Shown here: positions 10,999-22,408 of the stretch, one piece after another
How positions within the stretch are numbered: the stretch's first letter is position 1
How the letters are laid out: each line of letters begins with the position of its first letter
Translations under genes and position numbers: made by a program
The notes under the pieces: model-generated
Seen by the model: only the letters and a program-made list of their open reading frames with translations
Databases searched by the model: none
Told to the model about the DNA's origin: nothing
DNA from: Boesenbergia rotunda
Lineage: Eukaryota > Streptophyta > Magnoliopsida > Zingiberales > Zingiberaceae
DNA: 64,000 nucleotides
NCBI GenBank assembly: GCA_024364735.1
Contig: JAGFNQ010010065.1
Location: 99,131 to 163,130, forward strand
Direction of reading: 5' to 3'

Positions 10999-12928
10999 TT
11001 AGTTGTAGATTTTCAATCCCATTCCTCTTGATGAGCAGTATACTTGATCTCGATTTAGCCCCTTCATTAGGGGATCTGCCAAATTATCCTTAGATTTGAC
11101 ATAATCGATTGCAATCACTCCGTTCGAGATCAACTGCCTAATGGTATTATGTCGACGACGTATATATCGTGATTTACCATTATACATACTACTCTGTGCC
11201 CTTCCAATTGCAGATTGACTATCACAGTGGATAAGTACGGCGGGCACAGGTTTTATCCAGCTCGGAATATCTTCCAAGAAATTCCGCAACCATTCAGCTT
11301 CTTCAGTTGCTTTATCCAGTGCTATAAACTCGGATTCCATTATTGATCGAGTTATGCATGTTTGCTTAGTGGATTTCCAAGATACTGCTCCTCTTCCGAT
11401 CGTGAATACATATCCACTAGTGGATTTGGAGTTTTTTTGTATTGGAGATCCAATTAGCATCACAATATCCCTCCAAGACTGCGGGATACTTTCCGTAATG
11501 TAATCCGTAGTTCATAGTATATTTTAAATATCTAAGAACTCGCATCACTGCTTTCCAGTGGGTGTCGTTTGGATTGCTCGTAAAACGACTCAGTTTGTTG
11601 ACCACACAGGTAATATCCGGACGAGTACAGTTTGTGAGATACATCAAACTACCAATTATCCGGGAATATTCCAATTGCGATATGGGTTCACCATGGTTTT
11701 TCGCTAAGTGTTGACTTAGATCCATAGGTGTCTTTACAGTAGAGAGATCGTATGCATTGAATCTTTTCAATACTGATTCTACATAATGGGATTGTGTTAA
11801 AACTATCCCATCGGACGTCCTGAGAATTTTAATTCCCAATATGACATCTGCTCGACCCATATCTTTCATGTCGAAACTATTGGTTAATATTTTCTTAGTA
11901 CTCATGATGACATCATGATTACTTCCCATTATGAGCATGTCGTCTACGTATAGACAGACGATTACATAACTCTCAGATGTGTTTTTGACATAAATGCATT
12001 TGTCACATTCATTTATTCTGAATTCGTTTGACAACATTATTTTGTCAAATTTTTTGTGCCATTGCTTTGGTGCTTGTTTAAGTCCGTACAACGACTTAAC
12101 AAGTCGACACACCTTTCCCTCAGTTCCAGGAGCTATGAACCCCTCGGGTTGCTCCATGTAGATTTCTTCTTCCAACTCACCATTTAAGAACGCAGTCTTA
12201 ACATCCATTTGGTGTATTTCAAGGTCATACAATGCTGCAATAGCTATCAGCACTCGTATGGACGTAATCCTTGTCACCGGTGAGTAGGTATCGAAGTAAT
12301 CAATACCTTCCTGTTGCTTGTACCCTTTAGCTACAAGTCTGGCCTTATACTTGTCAATCGATCCATCAGCCTTATACTTGCATTTTAGTATCCACTTACA
12401 ATCTAATGGTTTAGTACCAGAAGGAAGGTCTACTAATTCCCAAGTATGGTTATTCATGATGGACTCAATTTCACTATTGACAGCTTCTTTCCACAATGGG
12501 CCGTCGGGACCAGAGAGAGCTTCGCTTAGTGTTCTTGGGTCCATTTCTGACATGAATGTCATGAAATCCGGCCTGAACGATTTCTCAACTCTAGCTTGTT
12601 TGCTCCGACGTGGCTCTTTGCTTTGATTGTCAATAGCCCTTTTACGACAACTAAGTTCTGGAACATTATCTTTGTTAATACTTCCGTTGTCATTATTTTG
12701 AACGTTTTCCTTCTTATTTGGAAACACGTCTTCAAAAAATATTGCATTCCGAGATTCTATGGCTGTACCCACGTGAATATCAGGAATGCCTGACTTATGA
12801 ACTATGAAGCGGTATGCACTATTATTTTGGGCATATCCGACAAATATTGCATCGAACGTTTTATGTCCGATCTTAACTTGCTTTGGCTTAGGTACTTCGA
12901 CATTTACTAAGCACCCCCACACTTTCAA
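10999..12928 (-). pseudogene. Copia-1 reverse transcriptase and RNase H (frameshifted)
   Basis: Copies the element RNA into DNA and degrades the template. The upstream ORF (12928-11417) holds the integrase tail, then RT: MDVKTAFLNGELEEEIYMEQ, SLYGLKQAP, and the catalytic YVDDM at about residues 327-331. RNase H follows in another frame (11463-10999; TSGYVFT, SWKSTKQ, DSQSAIG, NLADPL). The break is at about 11432-11438, in a run of seven A on the minus strand that is one base longer than the flanking frames require. Clade is Ty1/copia, Tork-like by overall look (uncertain). All core catalytic motifs survive, so the frameshift is a main lesion here. Confidence 0.9.
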
Positions 12929-13678
12929 GTATTTGTACGATGGCTCGCGGCCTTTTCATAGTTCATATGGTGTTTTATCATTTTTCTTGTGAGGGATTTT
13001 GTTGAGAATGTGGTTTGCTGATAATATGCCTCCCCCCCAAAAATTCTGGGGTAAGCCTGAATTTATCAACAAGGCATTCATCATTTCCTTTAGTGTCCGA
13101 TTTTTACGTTCGGCAACACCATTCGATTGAGGTGAGTAAGGTGTCGTTGTCTGATGGATAATTCCAGATTCTGAACAGAATTCATCAAATGGTGCACCAT
13201 ATTCTCCACCTCTATCGCTACAAATTATTTTAATTCATTTTTCAAGTTGATTTTCAACTTCCATTTTATAGGTTCTGAAAGTTTCCAGGGCTTCGTCTTT
13301 ACTTCTTAAAAGAAAGACATAACAAAACCTCGTGCAGTCATCGATAAAAGTAATGAAGTACTTTTTACCTCCTCTAGTTTGCACGAATTTCAAGTCATAT
13401 AAATCACTATGTATTAATTCTAGAGGAGTCGTTGACCTTTCCAACGAATGAAAAGGTAGTCTCGTCATTTTCGCTTCCACGCACACTTTGCATTTGTGTC
13501 TTTTGTCAACATCGATGTTCGGTAATAAATTTAGTTTGACGAGACGCTTCAGAGTATTATTATTGACATGCCCAAGCCGATCATGCCATAAATTAAAACA
13601 CTCAACAACATAGCTGGAAGCTTTTAATTTATTACCATCAAAATTACGGTGTACAGTCATTACAACCATCTTGAACAA
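12929..13678 (-). pseudogene. Copia-1 GAG-pre-integrase and integrase (interrupted)
   Basis: Inserts the cDNA into the genome. The 147-residue ORF 13678-13235 has the HHCC zinc part (LWHDRLGHVN ... CKVCVEAK) and the first catalytic aspartate region (LIHSDLYD, FIDDCTRF). A stop at about 13234 separates it from the second half (CSDRGGEYG, YSPQSNGVAERKNRTLKEMM), which carries the second Asp and the Glu. A further in-frame TAG lies near 12959 (PYEL then stop). Both domain halves are otherwise well conserved. Confidence 0.88.
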
Positions 13679-13681
13679 ATT

Positions 13682-14002
13682 TTATTCTAAATACCCTTTT
13701 CCTACGAAGACACTGTTCTTCGTAAGAACAAAGTTGTTGGATTGGAACACTAGTTTGAATCCGGATTTAACAAGTGTCGATCTTGAAACTAAGTTCTTCA
13801 TGATGTCGGGAACATGGAGCACATCAATGAGAGTTAGCTCCTTCCCAGACGTCATTTTTAGAATAACTGTCCCGAGTCCAACAATTGAGGACGTCGTGGA
13901 ATTGCCCATATAGAGCTTTCTTCCACTTATCGGGGTGTACTTGGAGAACATCGCCTTGTCCGAATAGACGTGGCGGGTTGCTCGAGTATCGATCCACCAC
14001 TA
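13682..14002 (-). pseudogene. Copia-1 aspartic protease (active site changed)
   Basis: Cleaves the polyprotein. It follows gag after an in-frame TAG at 14000-14002. The sequence WWIDTRATRHV holds the catalytic aspartate, but the glycine of the usual D-[ST]-G-A motif is arginine. The usual downstream region follows (LYMGNSTTSS, LTLIDVLHVPDI). The substitution should abolish activity. Confidence 0.82.
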
Positions 14003-14960
14003 CTTCGGGTTGTCCACCAAATTGGCTTCGAACACGACCGCAGTGAGATCCAGAGTGCTGAGATCTATGTCAGCGGAGGTTGCGACTTGGTTCGCAACAT
14101 TCTTCTGGCTCTTGGTTGTCTTCTTCGGGCATCTGTAGTCTTTGGACATGTGCCCTGACTTTCCACAATTGTAGCACGTGCCCTTGAACTTTTTGCCTTG
14201 AGCCTTCTGGTTCGGTTGCTTCGGCTTCTTCGCTTTTGGTTCCGTTAGGTTGGACATCTCGTCGACTGTCCGCTTTGTTCCTCTAGCGTCGGATAATTTT
14301 CGATTATCCTCCTCTATTCGCAGTCGCAGGATGAGGTCTTCAAGTCCCATCTCCTTCTGCTTGTGCTTTAGGTAATTTTTGAAATCCTTCCATGACGGAG
14401 GGAGTTTCTCGATTACCGCAGCAACTTTGAATGACTCATTCAGCGTCATTCCTTCGGCGTCCAAATCATGCATTATCAGTTGCATGTCTTGGACCTGAGA
14501 CGTGACGCTCTTGGAATCCACCATTTTGAAATCCAAAAACCTGCCGACGATGAATTTCTTCAGTCCGGCGTTTTCAGTTTTGTATTTCTTCTCCAGCGAT
14601 TCCCACAGTGACTTAGCCGTCTCCATTATGCAATATACGTTATATAACGCATTATCCAGCGCATTAAGAACGTAATTGCGGCACAGGAAGTCTCCGTGTG
14701 ACCACGCATCGCGAGCAGCCTGACTCCCGGAATTATTTTCCATAGCGGCTGGCGGGTCTTCACGCAGGAACCGTACAAGGTTCAACGTGGTTAGGTAGAA
14801 CAACATCTTTTGCTGTCATCTTTTGAAGTCAACTCCATTGAATTTCTCCGGCTTCTCGGCGTGAGGGATGGCGGTAGGCATATAGTTGATTTTGAAGTCG
14901 ACTCCGTTCGACTTCTCGGCGTGAGGGATGACGGCGGTTGGACATCGTTGACTCTGGCCA
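14000..14960 (-). pseudogene. Copia-1 gag with damaged zinc knuckle
   Basis: Forms the virus-like particle and binds element RNA. The longest frame, 14806-14000, has the UBN2/gag fold motifs (AWSHGDFLCRNYVLNALD, LWESLEKKYKTENAG, AAVIEKLPPSWKDFK). Its knuckle begins CYNCGKSGHMSKD, but tyrosine stands where the fourth ligand cysteine is expected. The natural N-terminus lies upstream, to about 14950, with an in-frame TGA near 14818 and a small frame slip at the start. The upstream coding part contains a direct duplication (HAEK ... GVDFK twice) at 14821-14945. Confidence 0.85.
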
Positions 14961-15007
14961 TATCAGTTTGCCGAATAACTTTATTGTAGATCGGATTCTC
15001 TCAACTT

Positions 15008-15076
15008 GGTCTGGTGGTGTAGTTGGTTACCACCTCAAATAACATATAAGAGGTCTCCAATTCAATTCCTCTTGAC
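15008..15076 (+). other. tRNA-like sequence (tRNA-Val-related remnant)
   Basis: The segment starts GGTCTGGTGGTGTAGTTGGT and continues with a stem-like CCACCTC ... GAGGT and a degenerate T-arm CAATTCAATTCC, resembling plant tRNA-Val (from memory). The anticodon loop is too long for a working tRNA. It lies in the copia-1 leader close to a weak primer-binding site (TGATATCGGTGC on the minus strand, about 15094-15105). It may be a SINE scrap or a captured primer tRNA. Confidence 0.45.
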
Positions 15077-15117
15077 GTCAATTATTTTATAATAATTGCA
15101 CCGATATCATTTTACGA

Positions 15118-15900
15118 TGTTGGAAATTTTAATCCTTCAATAATTCCGAATATATCTCCTCGGTATTTGACTTAGTCGATTCACTACCGTCGGAATTTCC
15201 GGGAGGTTGCTTTCGGAGGAAGCAAACTGATTGGTATTTCACATCGAGGCTAGTGTTGGACACTATCTCCGTAAAACGATATTGCTCCGCTATTGGTGCT
15301 CACGAATAGCAGCAATTCGTTTCCAAGATACAACGACGTCGTCTCAGAATAGTAGCACTTCAAATTCCGAGACCGGCGAACCTTCCGTAGGCTTCTCGGA
15401 CTCTCGATGCAGAAGAGGGAGGAGTGCAAATGCTTATAGATTGCAATGCTTGAATGAATGAAATGATCTAGTGGAGGGATCTATTTATATTGAGTGAAGA
15501 GGTAAGTAAGTTCGGACAGATCTGGACCGTTCATAACGAAAGGGTATAACCCTTTAAAGGTCATTTAATCTCGTCCTTTGATCTGAAGAGTTATAACTCT
15601 TCAGATCCATCTTGATCTAGGCCGTCAAATTAGAACATTTAATCTGATACCTCAGATCCATTCTCCCTCTTTACATTCAGATCTTTGATCCGACGCTCCA
15701 GATCACACCTTCTTGCGATCTGTCCAGATCTTTGATCCGACGACCACCATTGAGCGTATCTTGAACAATTAATTTCTCATTCACCCTTAATCGGTTTTGA
15801 GCAAATAAATAGTCCAGATTTATCTACGCGAAACGTAGATTTCGATTTTGAAGTCAAACATGACTTTCCACGATCGATGGCATCAAAATCATATCCAACA
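15118..15900 (-). mobile_element. Copia-1 5' LTR (783 bp)
   Basis: Perfect TGTTGG...CCAACA ends. It pairs with 9654-10442. The right flank aatcc (15901-15905) matches the left flank aagcc except for one base, and the copia-2 LTR sequence resumes directly after, which fixes copia-1 as a complete 6.2-kb insertion. Confidence 0.94.
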
Positions 15901-15950
15901 AATCCAAGGGGGTGAACCCCTTTATATAGCAGTTACTAGGGCGCCTGGTT
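15901..15950 (-). mobile_element. Copia-2 3' LTR, remainder, then truncated
   Basis: Continues the LTR interrupted at 9653: aagggggtgaacccc, then the TATA region tttatatagc and the first ggcgcctg word. It matches 24692-24740 and then departs abruptly near 15948. About 740 bp of the expected LTR, including the minisatellite zone, are missing, so the 3' LTR carries an internal deletion. Confidence 0.8.
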
Positions 15951-17365
15951 GAAGTGTCTAAGTGTTAACTTTTGACTGAGTATTTTTCAAAATAAAGCAA
16001 AGTATTTGCAAAAGAAAAATTTTGCCCTTAGATACTTTTTAGAAAAGGTTTGCAAACTCAAATTTTACTTAGAAAAATTTTCACCAAAAACTTTGCAAAA
16101 CAAAATCCACTGAAAAAAATTTTTGTGCAAACTTTTTACTTAGAAAAATTTCTGTTAAGCTAATTTTTTACACAAAATTTTTACTTAGAAAAATTTTCAC
16201 AAAAACCTTTTAAAAAAATTTACTTAAAAAAATTTCACTTAGCCAACTTTTGCAACAAAATTTTCCCTTAACCAATTTCAACTTTTACACAACAAATTTT
16301 GCACACCTAGGAAAAAAATTTTGCTTAAAGACCATTTTGTGTATTTTGAAAATTTTTCTAAAGAACAGTTTGTGCATTCGTAAAACATTTTATGCATTTT
16401 GAAAAAAAAATTCACTTGAAACATTTTGAGCATTTTGAAAAATTTTTACTTGGAAAAACCTATTAAGAAATATTTCTTTGTTTATTAAGAAAAACTTTTA
16501 CTTAGAAAAATTTGCCCAAAAAAATGCACTTAAAGGTTCAACTTTACTTTTTGAAAGAGGGAAAAAAATTTTTTCTCTTTTTTTCTCTCTCCCCCTTTGC
16601 CATATATCAAAAAAAAATAGAAAACGAATTGCAAATTACATTTGAATCAGAGTTAGTATTAATAATTTTCAGTTTGTATTGAACCAACTCTAGTGAACTC
16701 AAGCAACAAAAAGGACCAAACCAATTAAACCGATCTTGTTCGGGTCCTGTCTAACCCAGTTAGCTACTTTCTAACTGTTATATAACAACAGCTTTCACTA
16801 GGGTTAGTCAAGTTAAGTGATCTGATCAAATTAGATTTTCTAAGATTGAATACTTAACTTGATTGTTGTTCAATTTGTATTTATTGCCCCAATTACTGTA
16901 GATGCACTGACTTAAAGCATCTTGAATCAAGGCATAGACTTATGCATCTCAACCCAGTCTAGATTATCAATGAAAGTACTCTAAGGTGCTTGTGAGATGC
17001 TGGCTGCTAGATCTATAGGTGCATATAATTCTAGACTTAAGACCTAGGCTAAGTCCATTTGCGTAAAAGCCCTAGTTTTGAAGGGGGTTTGTTTTTGAAA
17101 AAAAATCTAAGTCGGAAAATAGTTTCAAATTTCAAGACTTAGAAAAAGAAATGATTTTTTAAAAAAATATTAACGGCTTATTTTCGAAAAATAAATAATA
17201 ATTAGAATAGTCATATTCTACTAAGTAAAACCCTAACTGCCTTCCTAGTGAGCTGAGCTCAGATTCAGGTAAGGGTTTGGTAAAAATGTCAGCTAAATTA
17301 GATTTTGAGTCCACATGCATAAGTACAATTTCGCCCCTGGCTACATGATCCCTTACAAAATGATG
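15951..17365 (-). other. Copia-2 3' noncoding region, AT-rich repeats
   Basis: From 15970 to 16560 the sequence is a degenerate array of words like acttagaaaaatttt. A strong pyrimidine tract at about 16570-16599 reads on the minus strand as a PPT-like AAAGGGGGAGAGAGAAAAAA. The rest to 17365 includes the decayed C-terminus of RNase H (minus strand, after a stop at about 17363). No other gene is seen. Confidence 0.6.
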
Positions 17366-18156
17366 TTAGACTTCAATATGTTTGGTTCGGGAGTGTTGAA
17401 TTGGATTCTTAGTCAGATTTATTGAACTAATGTTATCAATAAATACTCTAGTTTGGGTGTAGTCTAGCTGAAAATCCTTAAGAGTGTGTATCATCCATAA
17501 CAGTTGTGTCACACACTCTCCTAGAGCAACATATTCTGCCTCAGTAGTGGACAAAGCTACGCAGTGTTGCTTTCTACTGCACCAGCTAACTAGACTATGT
17601 CCTAACAATTAACAACTTTCACTTATACTTTTTCTATCTAATTTACAACCAACATAATCAGAGTCAGAGTATCCTGATAATTCAAAAGTTGAAGTCCTAG
17701 GATACCAAATACCTACATTTAGGGTACCCTTAATGTACCTTAGAATTCTTTTTAGTGATGCTAAGTAGGATTCCTTAGTACAGGTTTGGTATCTAGCACA
17801 CATTCCTACAGATAACAAAATATTAGGTCTACTAGCAGTTAAGTACAGTAAGCTACCAATCATACTTCGGTATAATTTTAGGTCAATAGGTTTACCCTCA
17901 AGGTCATTATCTATTTTGACATTAGTAGCCATAGGAGTACTTAAACTTTTAGAATTGTCCATTTTAAATTTCTTTATTAGTTCCTTTGCATATTTGGATT
18001 GGTGAACATAATTACCATCTCTAGTTTGTTTTATTTGGAGACCTAAGAAAAAGTTGAGCTCACTTACTAAGCTCATTTTAAATTCGCTCTCCATAATTTT
18101 GACAAATTCTTTTAAAAAGTTTAGAATTTGTAGATCCAAATATTATATCATCAATG
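17366..18156 (-). pseudogene. Copia-2 reverse transcriptase C-terminal half and RNase H
   Basis: From the right: DDIIFGSTNS (second half of the catalytic YVDD motif, ending at the solo-LTR junction at 18156), LNFFLGLQIKQT, YAKELIKKF, GSLLYLTASRPN, GYSDSDYVG. A TAA near 17606 then leads into RNase H (SWCSRKQHCVALSTTEAEY, DNISSINL, RTKHIEV). A further stop near 17363 ends the readable frame. The matching N-terminal half of RT resumes at 19490 beyond the inserted LTR. SIRE/Maximus-like by gag and LTR type. Confidence 0.88.
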
Positions 18157-19489
18157 TGTTGGGACCGGTAGGAGAGCTAGAGGGAGGGGTTATTAGCTCC
18201 GATCTTTGCTCGTTGTTGATTTGTTGCGGTGGAAGACTTGAGCAATGCTGACACCTCTATTTTACTTGGTATCCACGTCCTTGAGGTGACTAATCCAAGG
18301 GTCAACTCTCCTCACTCTCTTATACACTATGAAATATCTCCTTCTTGAGGCGGAGAAACCTCTTACAAGCTTCTAAGAAGATACAACAAGAATCCAAGCA
18401 AATACAAAATGAAATCTTACAAGATTTACAATAAATAAGCTCAAGCTTTGCTTTCCTTTCTATCTTCAAACTTGCAATCGCCTCTAGAACTTTAGAAGTG
18501 CAGCAACACTAAGCCCCAAAGCTTCTCTTAAAATGACGTGGAAGGAGGAGGAGAAGTGCCAAAGAGCTCGTGAAGAGATCCGCTTCAAACCTGCATGAAA
18601 ACCCTATATACCCGACGCCTAGGGTTTCTGAATCGATTACCACGTCAGACTTAGTCGTTCAACGGCTAGTTTTTGAACTGTAATCAATTAGCCAATCAAT
18701 TACGAGCATCTAGAATCGATTGCTGAATCAATTCAGGAACCTTCTGTGCTCTCGCGCAAACCTTCAGTAATCGATCACCCGATCGATTAAAGGACCCCTT
18801 AATCGATTGACCAATCGATTAAGGGAAGTCTGAATTGATTGACCAATCGATTCAGCCACATTCTGTTCTCGCAACTCAGTTCTCCTAATCGATCAGCCAA
18901 TCGACTCACACTTTCCTTAATCGATCACCAGATCTATCAAGGAAGCTACTGATCGCGAGAAACCAAACCCTAATCGATTACCCAATCGATTGAGTCCAAC
19001 CTAACTTGTGTTCACAAGTCTAGGATTCCCTACCAAGTGTTCGGTCAACCCCTTTAACCAACTGGATTTCTACTGCCTCGCTCCCAGCTAGGACTTAACC
19101 TGGTTCCCAACCAGATTCGCCTAACCCTCGAGTTAGGTTTAGTCTCTCGGTAGACTTCCACCTTGCCAGCATGCGATCTCCCCGATCCACCTGGACTTCA
19201 CCTAGTTCCACTAGGTATGCCTAGTCCCACTAGGTCTTTTCCCATGCCAGCGTGCGATCTCCCCGATCCACCTGAACTTCACCTAGTCCCACTAGGTCTT
19301 TTCAGTCAAGCCTCCAGTCAACCTTGACCCACTTGGCATCATACGATATTCAAACATCATATGACATTCAAACATCATTATCAAACATCAAAAACATCCA
19401 ACCTTAAGCTTACCAAGCTTATCAGGAATAAGCTCCCACGAGCCTAGTCAAACTAGGTTAACCCTGCCCTAATACAGATTACACCAACA
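18157..19489 (-). mobile_element. Solo LTR (1333 bp) inserted in copia-2 RT
   Basis: Ends tgttgggacc ... acaccaaca, flanked by caatg (18152-18156) and caacg (19490-19494), a 5-bp TSD with one mismatch. No internal region, so it is a product of LTR-LTR recombination. Orientation follows the shared G-rich terminal tract (agagctagagggagg). It carries an array of atcgat words at 18610-18995, a TATA-like ctatataccc at about 18603, and a ~75-bp tandem duplication near 19180-19310 that also occurs in the LTR at 59494-61543. Confidence 0.9.
18610..18995. repeat. U3 array of ATCGAT words in the solo LTR
   Basis: Words such as aatcgattgaccaatcgatt (18812) recur about eight times with point changes; each is a double palindrome with a four-base centre. 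Confidence 0.88.
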
Positions 19490-20022
19490 CAACGTATATT
19501 TGTGCAATAAATATATCTTTTTCTAAGGTTTTAGCAAATAATGTGGAGTCAATTTGACCTTGGTTAAATTTCTTAGAAATTAAATAGGTGGATAATCATT
19601 CGTATCATGCCTTAGGTGCTTGTTTTAACCCATAAAGATCTTTCCTAAGCTTGAATACATGTTCAGGCTTGTCTAAGTCCTCAAATCCTGGAGGTTGCCC
19701 TACATATACTTCTTCTTTTATGAATCCATTAAGAAAGGCAAACTTGACATCCATTTGGTATAGTTTAAACCCTCTATGGGCTGCAAAGGCTTGCTAGTAG
19801 CATCCTAATTGATTCAAGTCTGGCTACCGAGGCATAGGTTTCATCATAATCTAACCCTTCGACTTGACTAAACCCTTTAGCTACTAAGTGGGCTTTGTTT
19901 CTCACAATTTTTCCTTGATCATTCAATTTGTTTCTAAATACCCACTTAGTATCTATAACTGATTTTTTCTCAGGTTTAGGTATTAATTCCCAGACTTGGT
20001 TTCTCTCAAATTGGGCTAACTC
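19490..20022 (-). pseudogene. Copia-2 reverse transcriptase, N-terminal half
   Basis: Minus-strand translation gives VWELIPKPEK, DTKWVFRNKLNDQG, LVAKGFSQVEGLDYDETYA, then after stops YVGQPPGFEDL, LYGLKQAPKA and finally IAQIYV at 19490-19505, the first half of the catalytic motif. There are stops and at least one frame change near 19790. Confidence 0.85.
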
Positions 20023-21372
20023 TTATTGCATTGATATGATCCAATCTAGGTTAGGTAGGGCTTCTTCTATAGTCTTAGGTTCAATTTTTGAAATAAGTGC
20101 GATCTGACTAAGATTTCTATAAGAAGACCTAGTTCTGACTCTTAAGGTTGGATCACCCATAATTTGATCAGATGAATGATTGAGTCTGGGTTTTTTTGTT
20201 CTTCTAGAACTAGGTTCAACCTCAGGTCTGGCTGGACAGTTTGGTTCAGTGTTTGGTTCAACTACTTGGGTTGGTTCAGTTATTGGTTCAGTTGATACCT
20301 CAGTAGTTCGTTCAAGTAATAGTTCATTTAACGGTTCAATCAGTGGTTCAATTGATGGTTCAATTAACGATTCACTATCTTCATTATCAAGATTTGATTT
20401 GTTTAGATTTTGATTGTCATATTTTGGTTCAACATCTTCGTTAAATATTAAGTTAGTAGTTTCCTCAATTTTGTGGGTTTGTTTATTGTAAACCCTATAA
20501 GCTCTACCAATTGTTGAATATCCTAAGAAAGTCCCTTGGGTTGATTTTGATTGCAACTTACCTAGGTAGTCCTTAGTGTTCAAAATGTGGACTTTGCACT
20601 CAAAAACCCTTAAATAGTGTAAATTAGGTAATCTATGATAATAGAGTTCATAGGGTGTCTTATTGTGTCTTCTATTAATTAATACCCTATTTTGAATATA
20701 ACATGCTGAGTTTACTGCTTCTGCCCAAAATTGATTAGCTAGGTTATATTCGTTGAGCATGGTCCTAGCGGCTTCTTGAAGGGTTCTATTCTTTTTCTCA
20801 ACTATCCCATTTTGTTGGGGAGTTCTAGGACAGGAAAACTCATGGATATACCCATTACTTTTGCAAAATTCCTCAAATTATTGATTTTCAAATTCTCCCC
20901 CATGATCACTCCTAAGTCTTTTAATTTTAGTATCATTTTGATTTTCAATCATTTTGCACAAGTTATTAAAAGAATTAAAGGTTTCATCTTTAGTTTTTAA
21001 GAACCTAACCCAAGTAAATCTAGAGTAATTGTCGATGATTACTAAGCAGTACCGATTCTCGCTTAGTGACTTAACTCCATGTGAATCAAATAGGTCAAGA
21101 TGTAGGAGCTCATGTGTAGTTTGGGTTAAGTTTGATTGGGTTGGTTTATGAGTTGACTTGGTTTGTTTGCCTTGTTGACACGAATTACAAATTGTATTGT
21201 CAAAGTTCTTAATTTTAGATACACCTTTAATTAAACCAAGTTGAGTTATTTTTGAAATTAATTTGGTATTAGTGTGACCTAGTCTCCTATGCCAAAGATT
21301 TGATTCTTCTAATTGAGTCAGAAAATATTTTGGTACTACGGGTAGATTAATAGTGTAAACGTTGTTTTTCAT
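20023..21372 (-). pseudogene. Copia-2 integrase with EP-rich linker
   Basis: Integrase for the SIRE-like element. ORF 21372-20878 has the zinc part (LWHRRLGHTN ... CNSCQQGKQ), the first Asp region (LLHLDLFDSHGV) and the second (LRSDHGGEFENQ). A stop at about 20877 interrupts it, then FCKSNGYIHEFS and PQQNGIVEKKNRTLQEAA carry the Glu. ORF 20760-20023 continues the C-terminal region (FLGYSTIGRAYRVYN), then a linker with repeated Glu-Pro units (IEPSIEPLIEPL, TEPITEPTQVVEP) before the RT. The Glu-Pro repeats are an unusual low-complexity hinge. Confidence 0.88.
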
Positions 21373-21399
21373 ACTACCCTTAAGTGTGATCTCTAAGTC

Positions 21400-21684
21400 T
21401 TATAGATTTCTAATAAGGCAGTTAGAGTTGGTAAAGGTAACAACATAACCAGTATCATAGTGTTGGCAAATGCTAAGCAAATTAAATTTGAAATGTTCAA
21501 CCAACAATACTTTCTTAATGATAAAATCTAAGTTAAGTTCAATGTTACCTGACCCAATTACTTTAAGTGTAGCATTGTTGTCAAATGCTACTGAGCCTAG
21601 GTTTTTGAACTTGATTTTGGTGAACTTCAAGTTATCCCCAATCATGTGTCTGAAGCATCCACTATCTAACATCCATTGGTCCAA
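21400..21684 (-). pseudogene. Copia-2 aspartic protease
   Basis: WMLDSGCFRHMIGD carries the D-S-G-C active site typical of SIRE/Tork-type copia proteases. GSVAFDNN and LLVEHFKFNLLSICQ follow. The active-site motif is intact, but the frame is closed on both sides by stops relative to gag and integrase. Confidence 0.82.
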
Positions 21685-22408
21685 ATCTTTATGTTCTTAC
21701 ACATAAAGTATATTTGATTTGGATCCATTAGAGGTTGGGATAGATCGAATTGAATTTCACTACCTAGTCTGTCTCACCCAGATCTAATGTTATCAAGCAT
21801 GTTGACCTTATGGGTTTTTGTGAGACAGGTTTAAAAAAAAATGTTTAATTTTGAAGACAATTAGTTTTGAAAATATTGTAGAGTTAAGATTATTAATTTT
21901 GAAAATATGTTGAATCTAGGATTCATTGAAATTTGTGTTAGATTCAAATTTATCAAATAGTAAATTGAATTTGATTTTCGTGAAATTTGTGTTAGATTCA
22001 AATTTATCAAATAGTAAATTGAATTTGATTTTCGGTAATCGGCTTCCAGGTCTTGGCGAGGCATAGAGGCCTTCTTTGGTCGTAGCCTTATTGGAGCAAC
22101 AACCCTTTCCTTGACAAAGCCTTTATCGAAAATTCATTTTCAAATTGCTTCTTGAAAATTTTTGGTCTAACTAGTTTAGGTTTTGGATCGGTAGCTTCAG
22201 CTAGTTCCACCAGACTAAACAGACCAAGTAGGGTACGTCTTACCTTACTTGACCTTATTAGAAGGGTTTCCCTAACGTACTATCATCTCACCTCCACCTA
22301 ATACTATGTTGCTCAAATTTCAAATAAATCTTTTTATCCTTAAACTATTCCTAAGTCTAAGCATAAAGAAATTACAAAATAAACAAGCAATAGGCAAGCG
22401 GTAAAAAT
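21685..22408 (-). other. Copia-2 gag-protease spacer with ~54-bp tandem duplication
   Basis: AT-rich linker between gag and protease. The unit containing gtgaaatttgtgttagattc occurs twice in tandem at about 21922-22034, and translates to a repeated RKSNSIYYLINLNLTQIS on the minus strand. The homologous linker of the copy at 58327-59493 instead carries a ~21-bp minisatellite. Confidence 0.75.
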
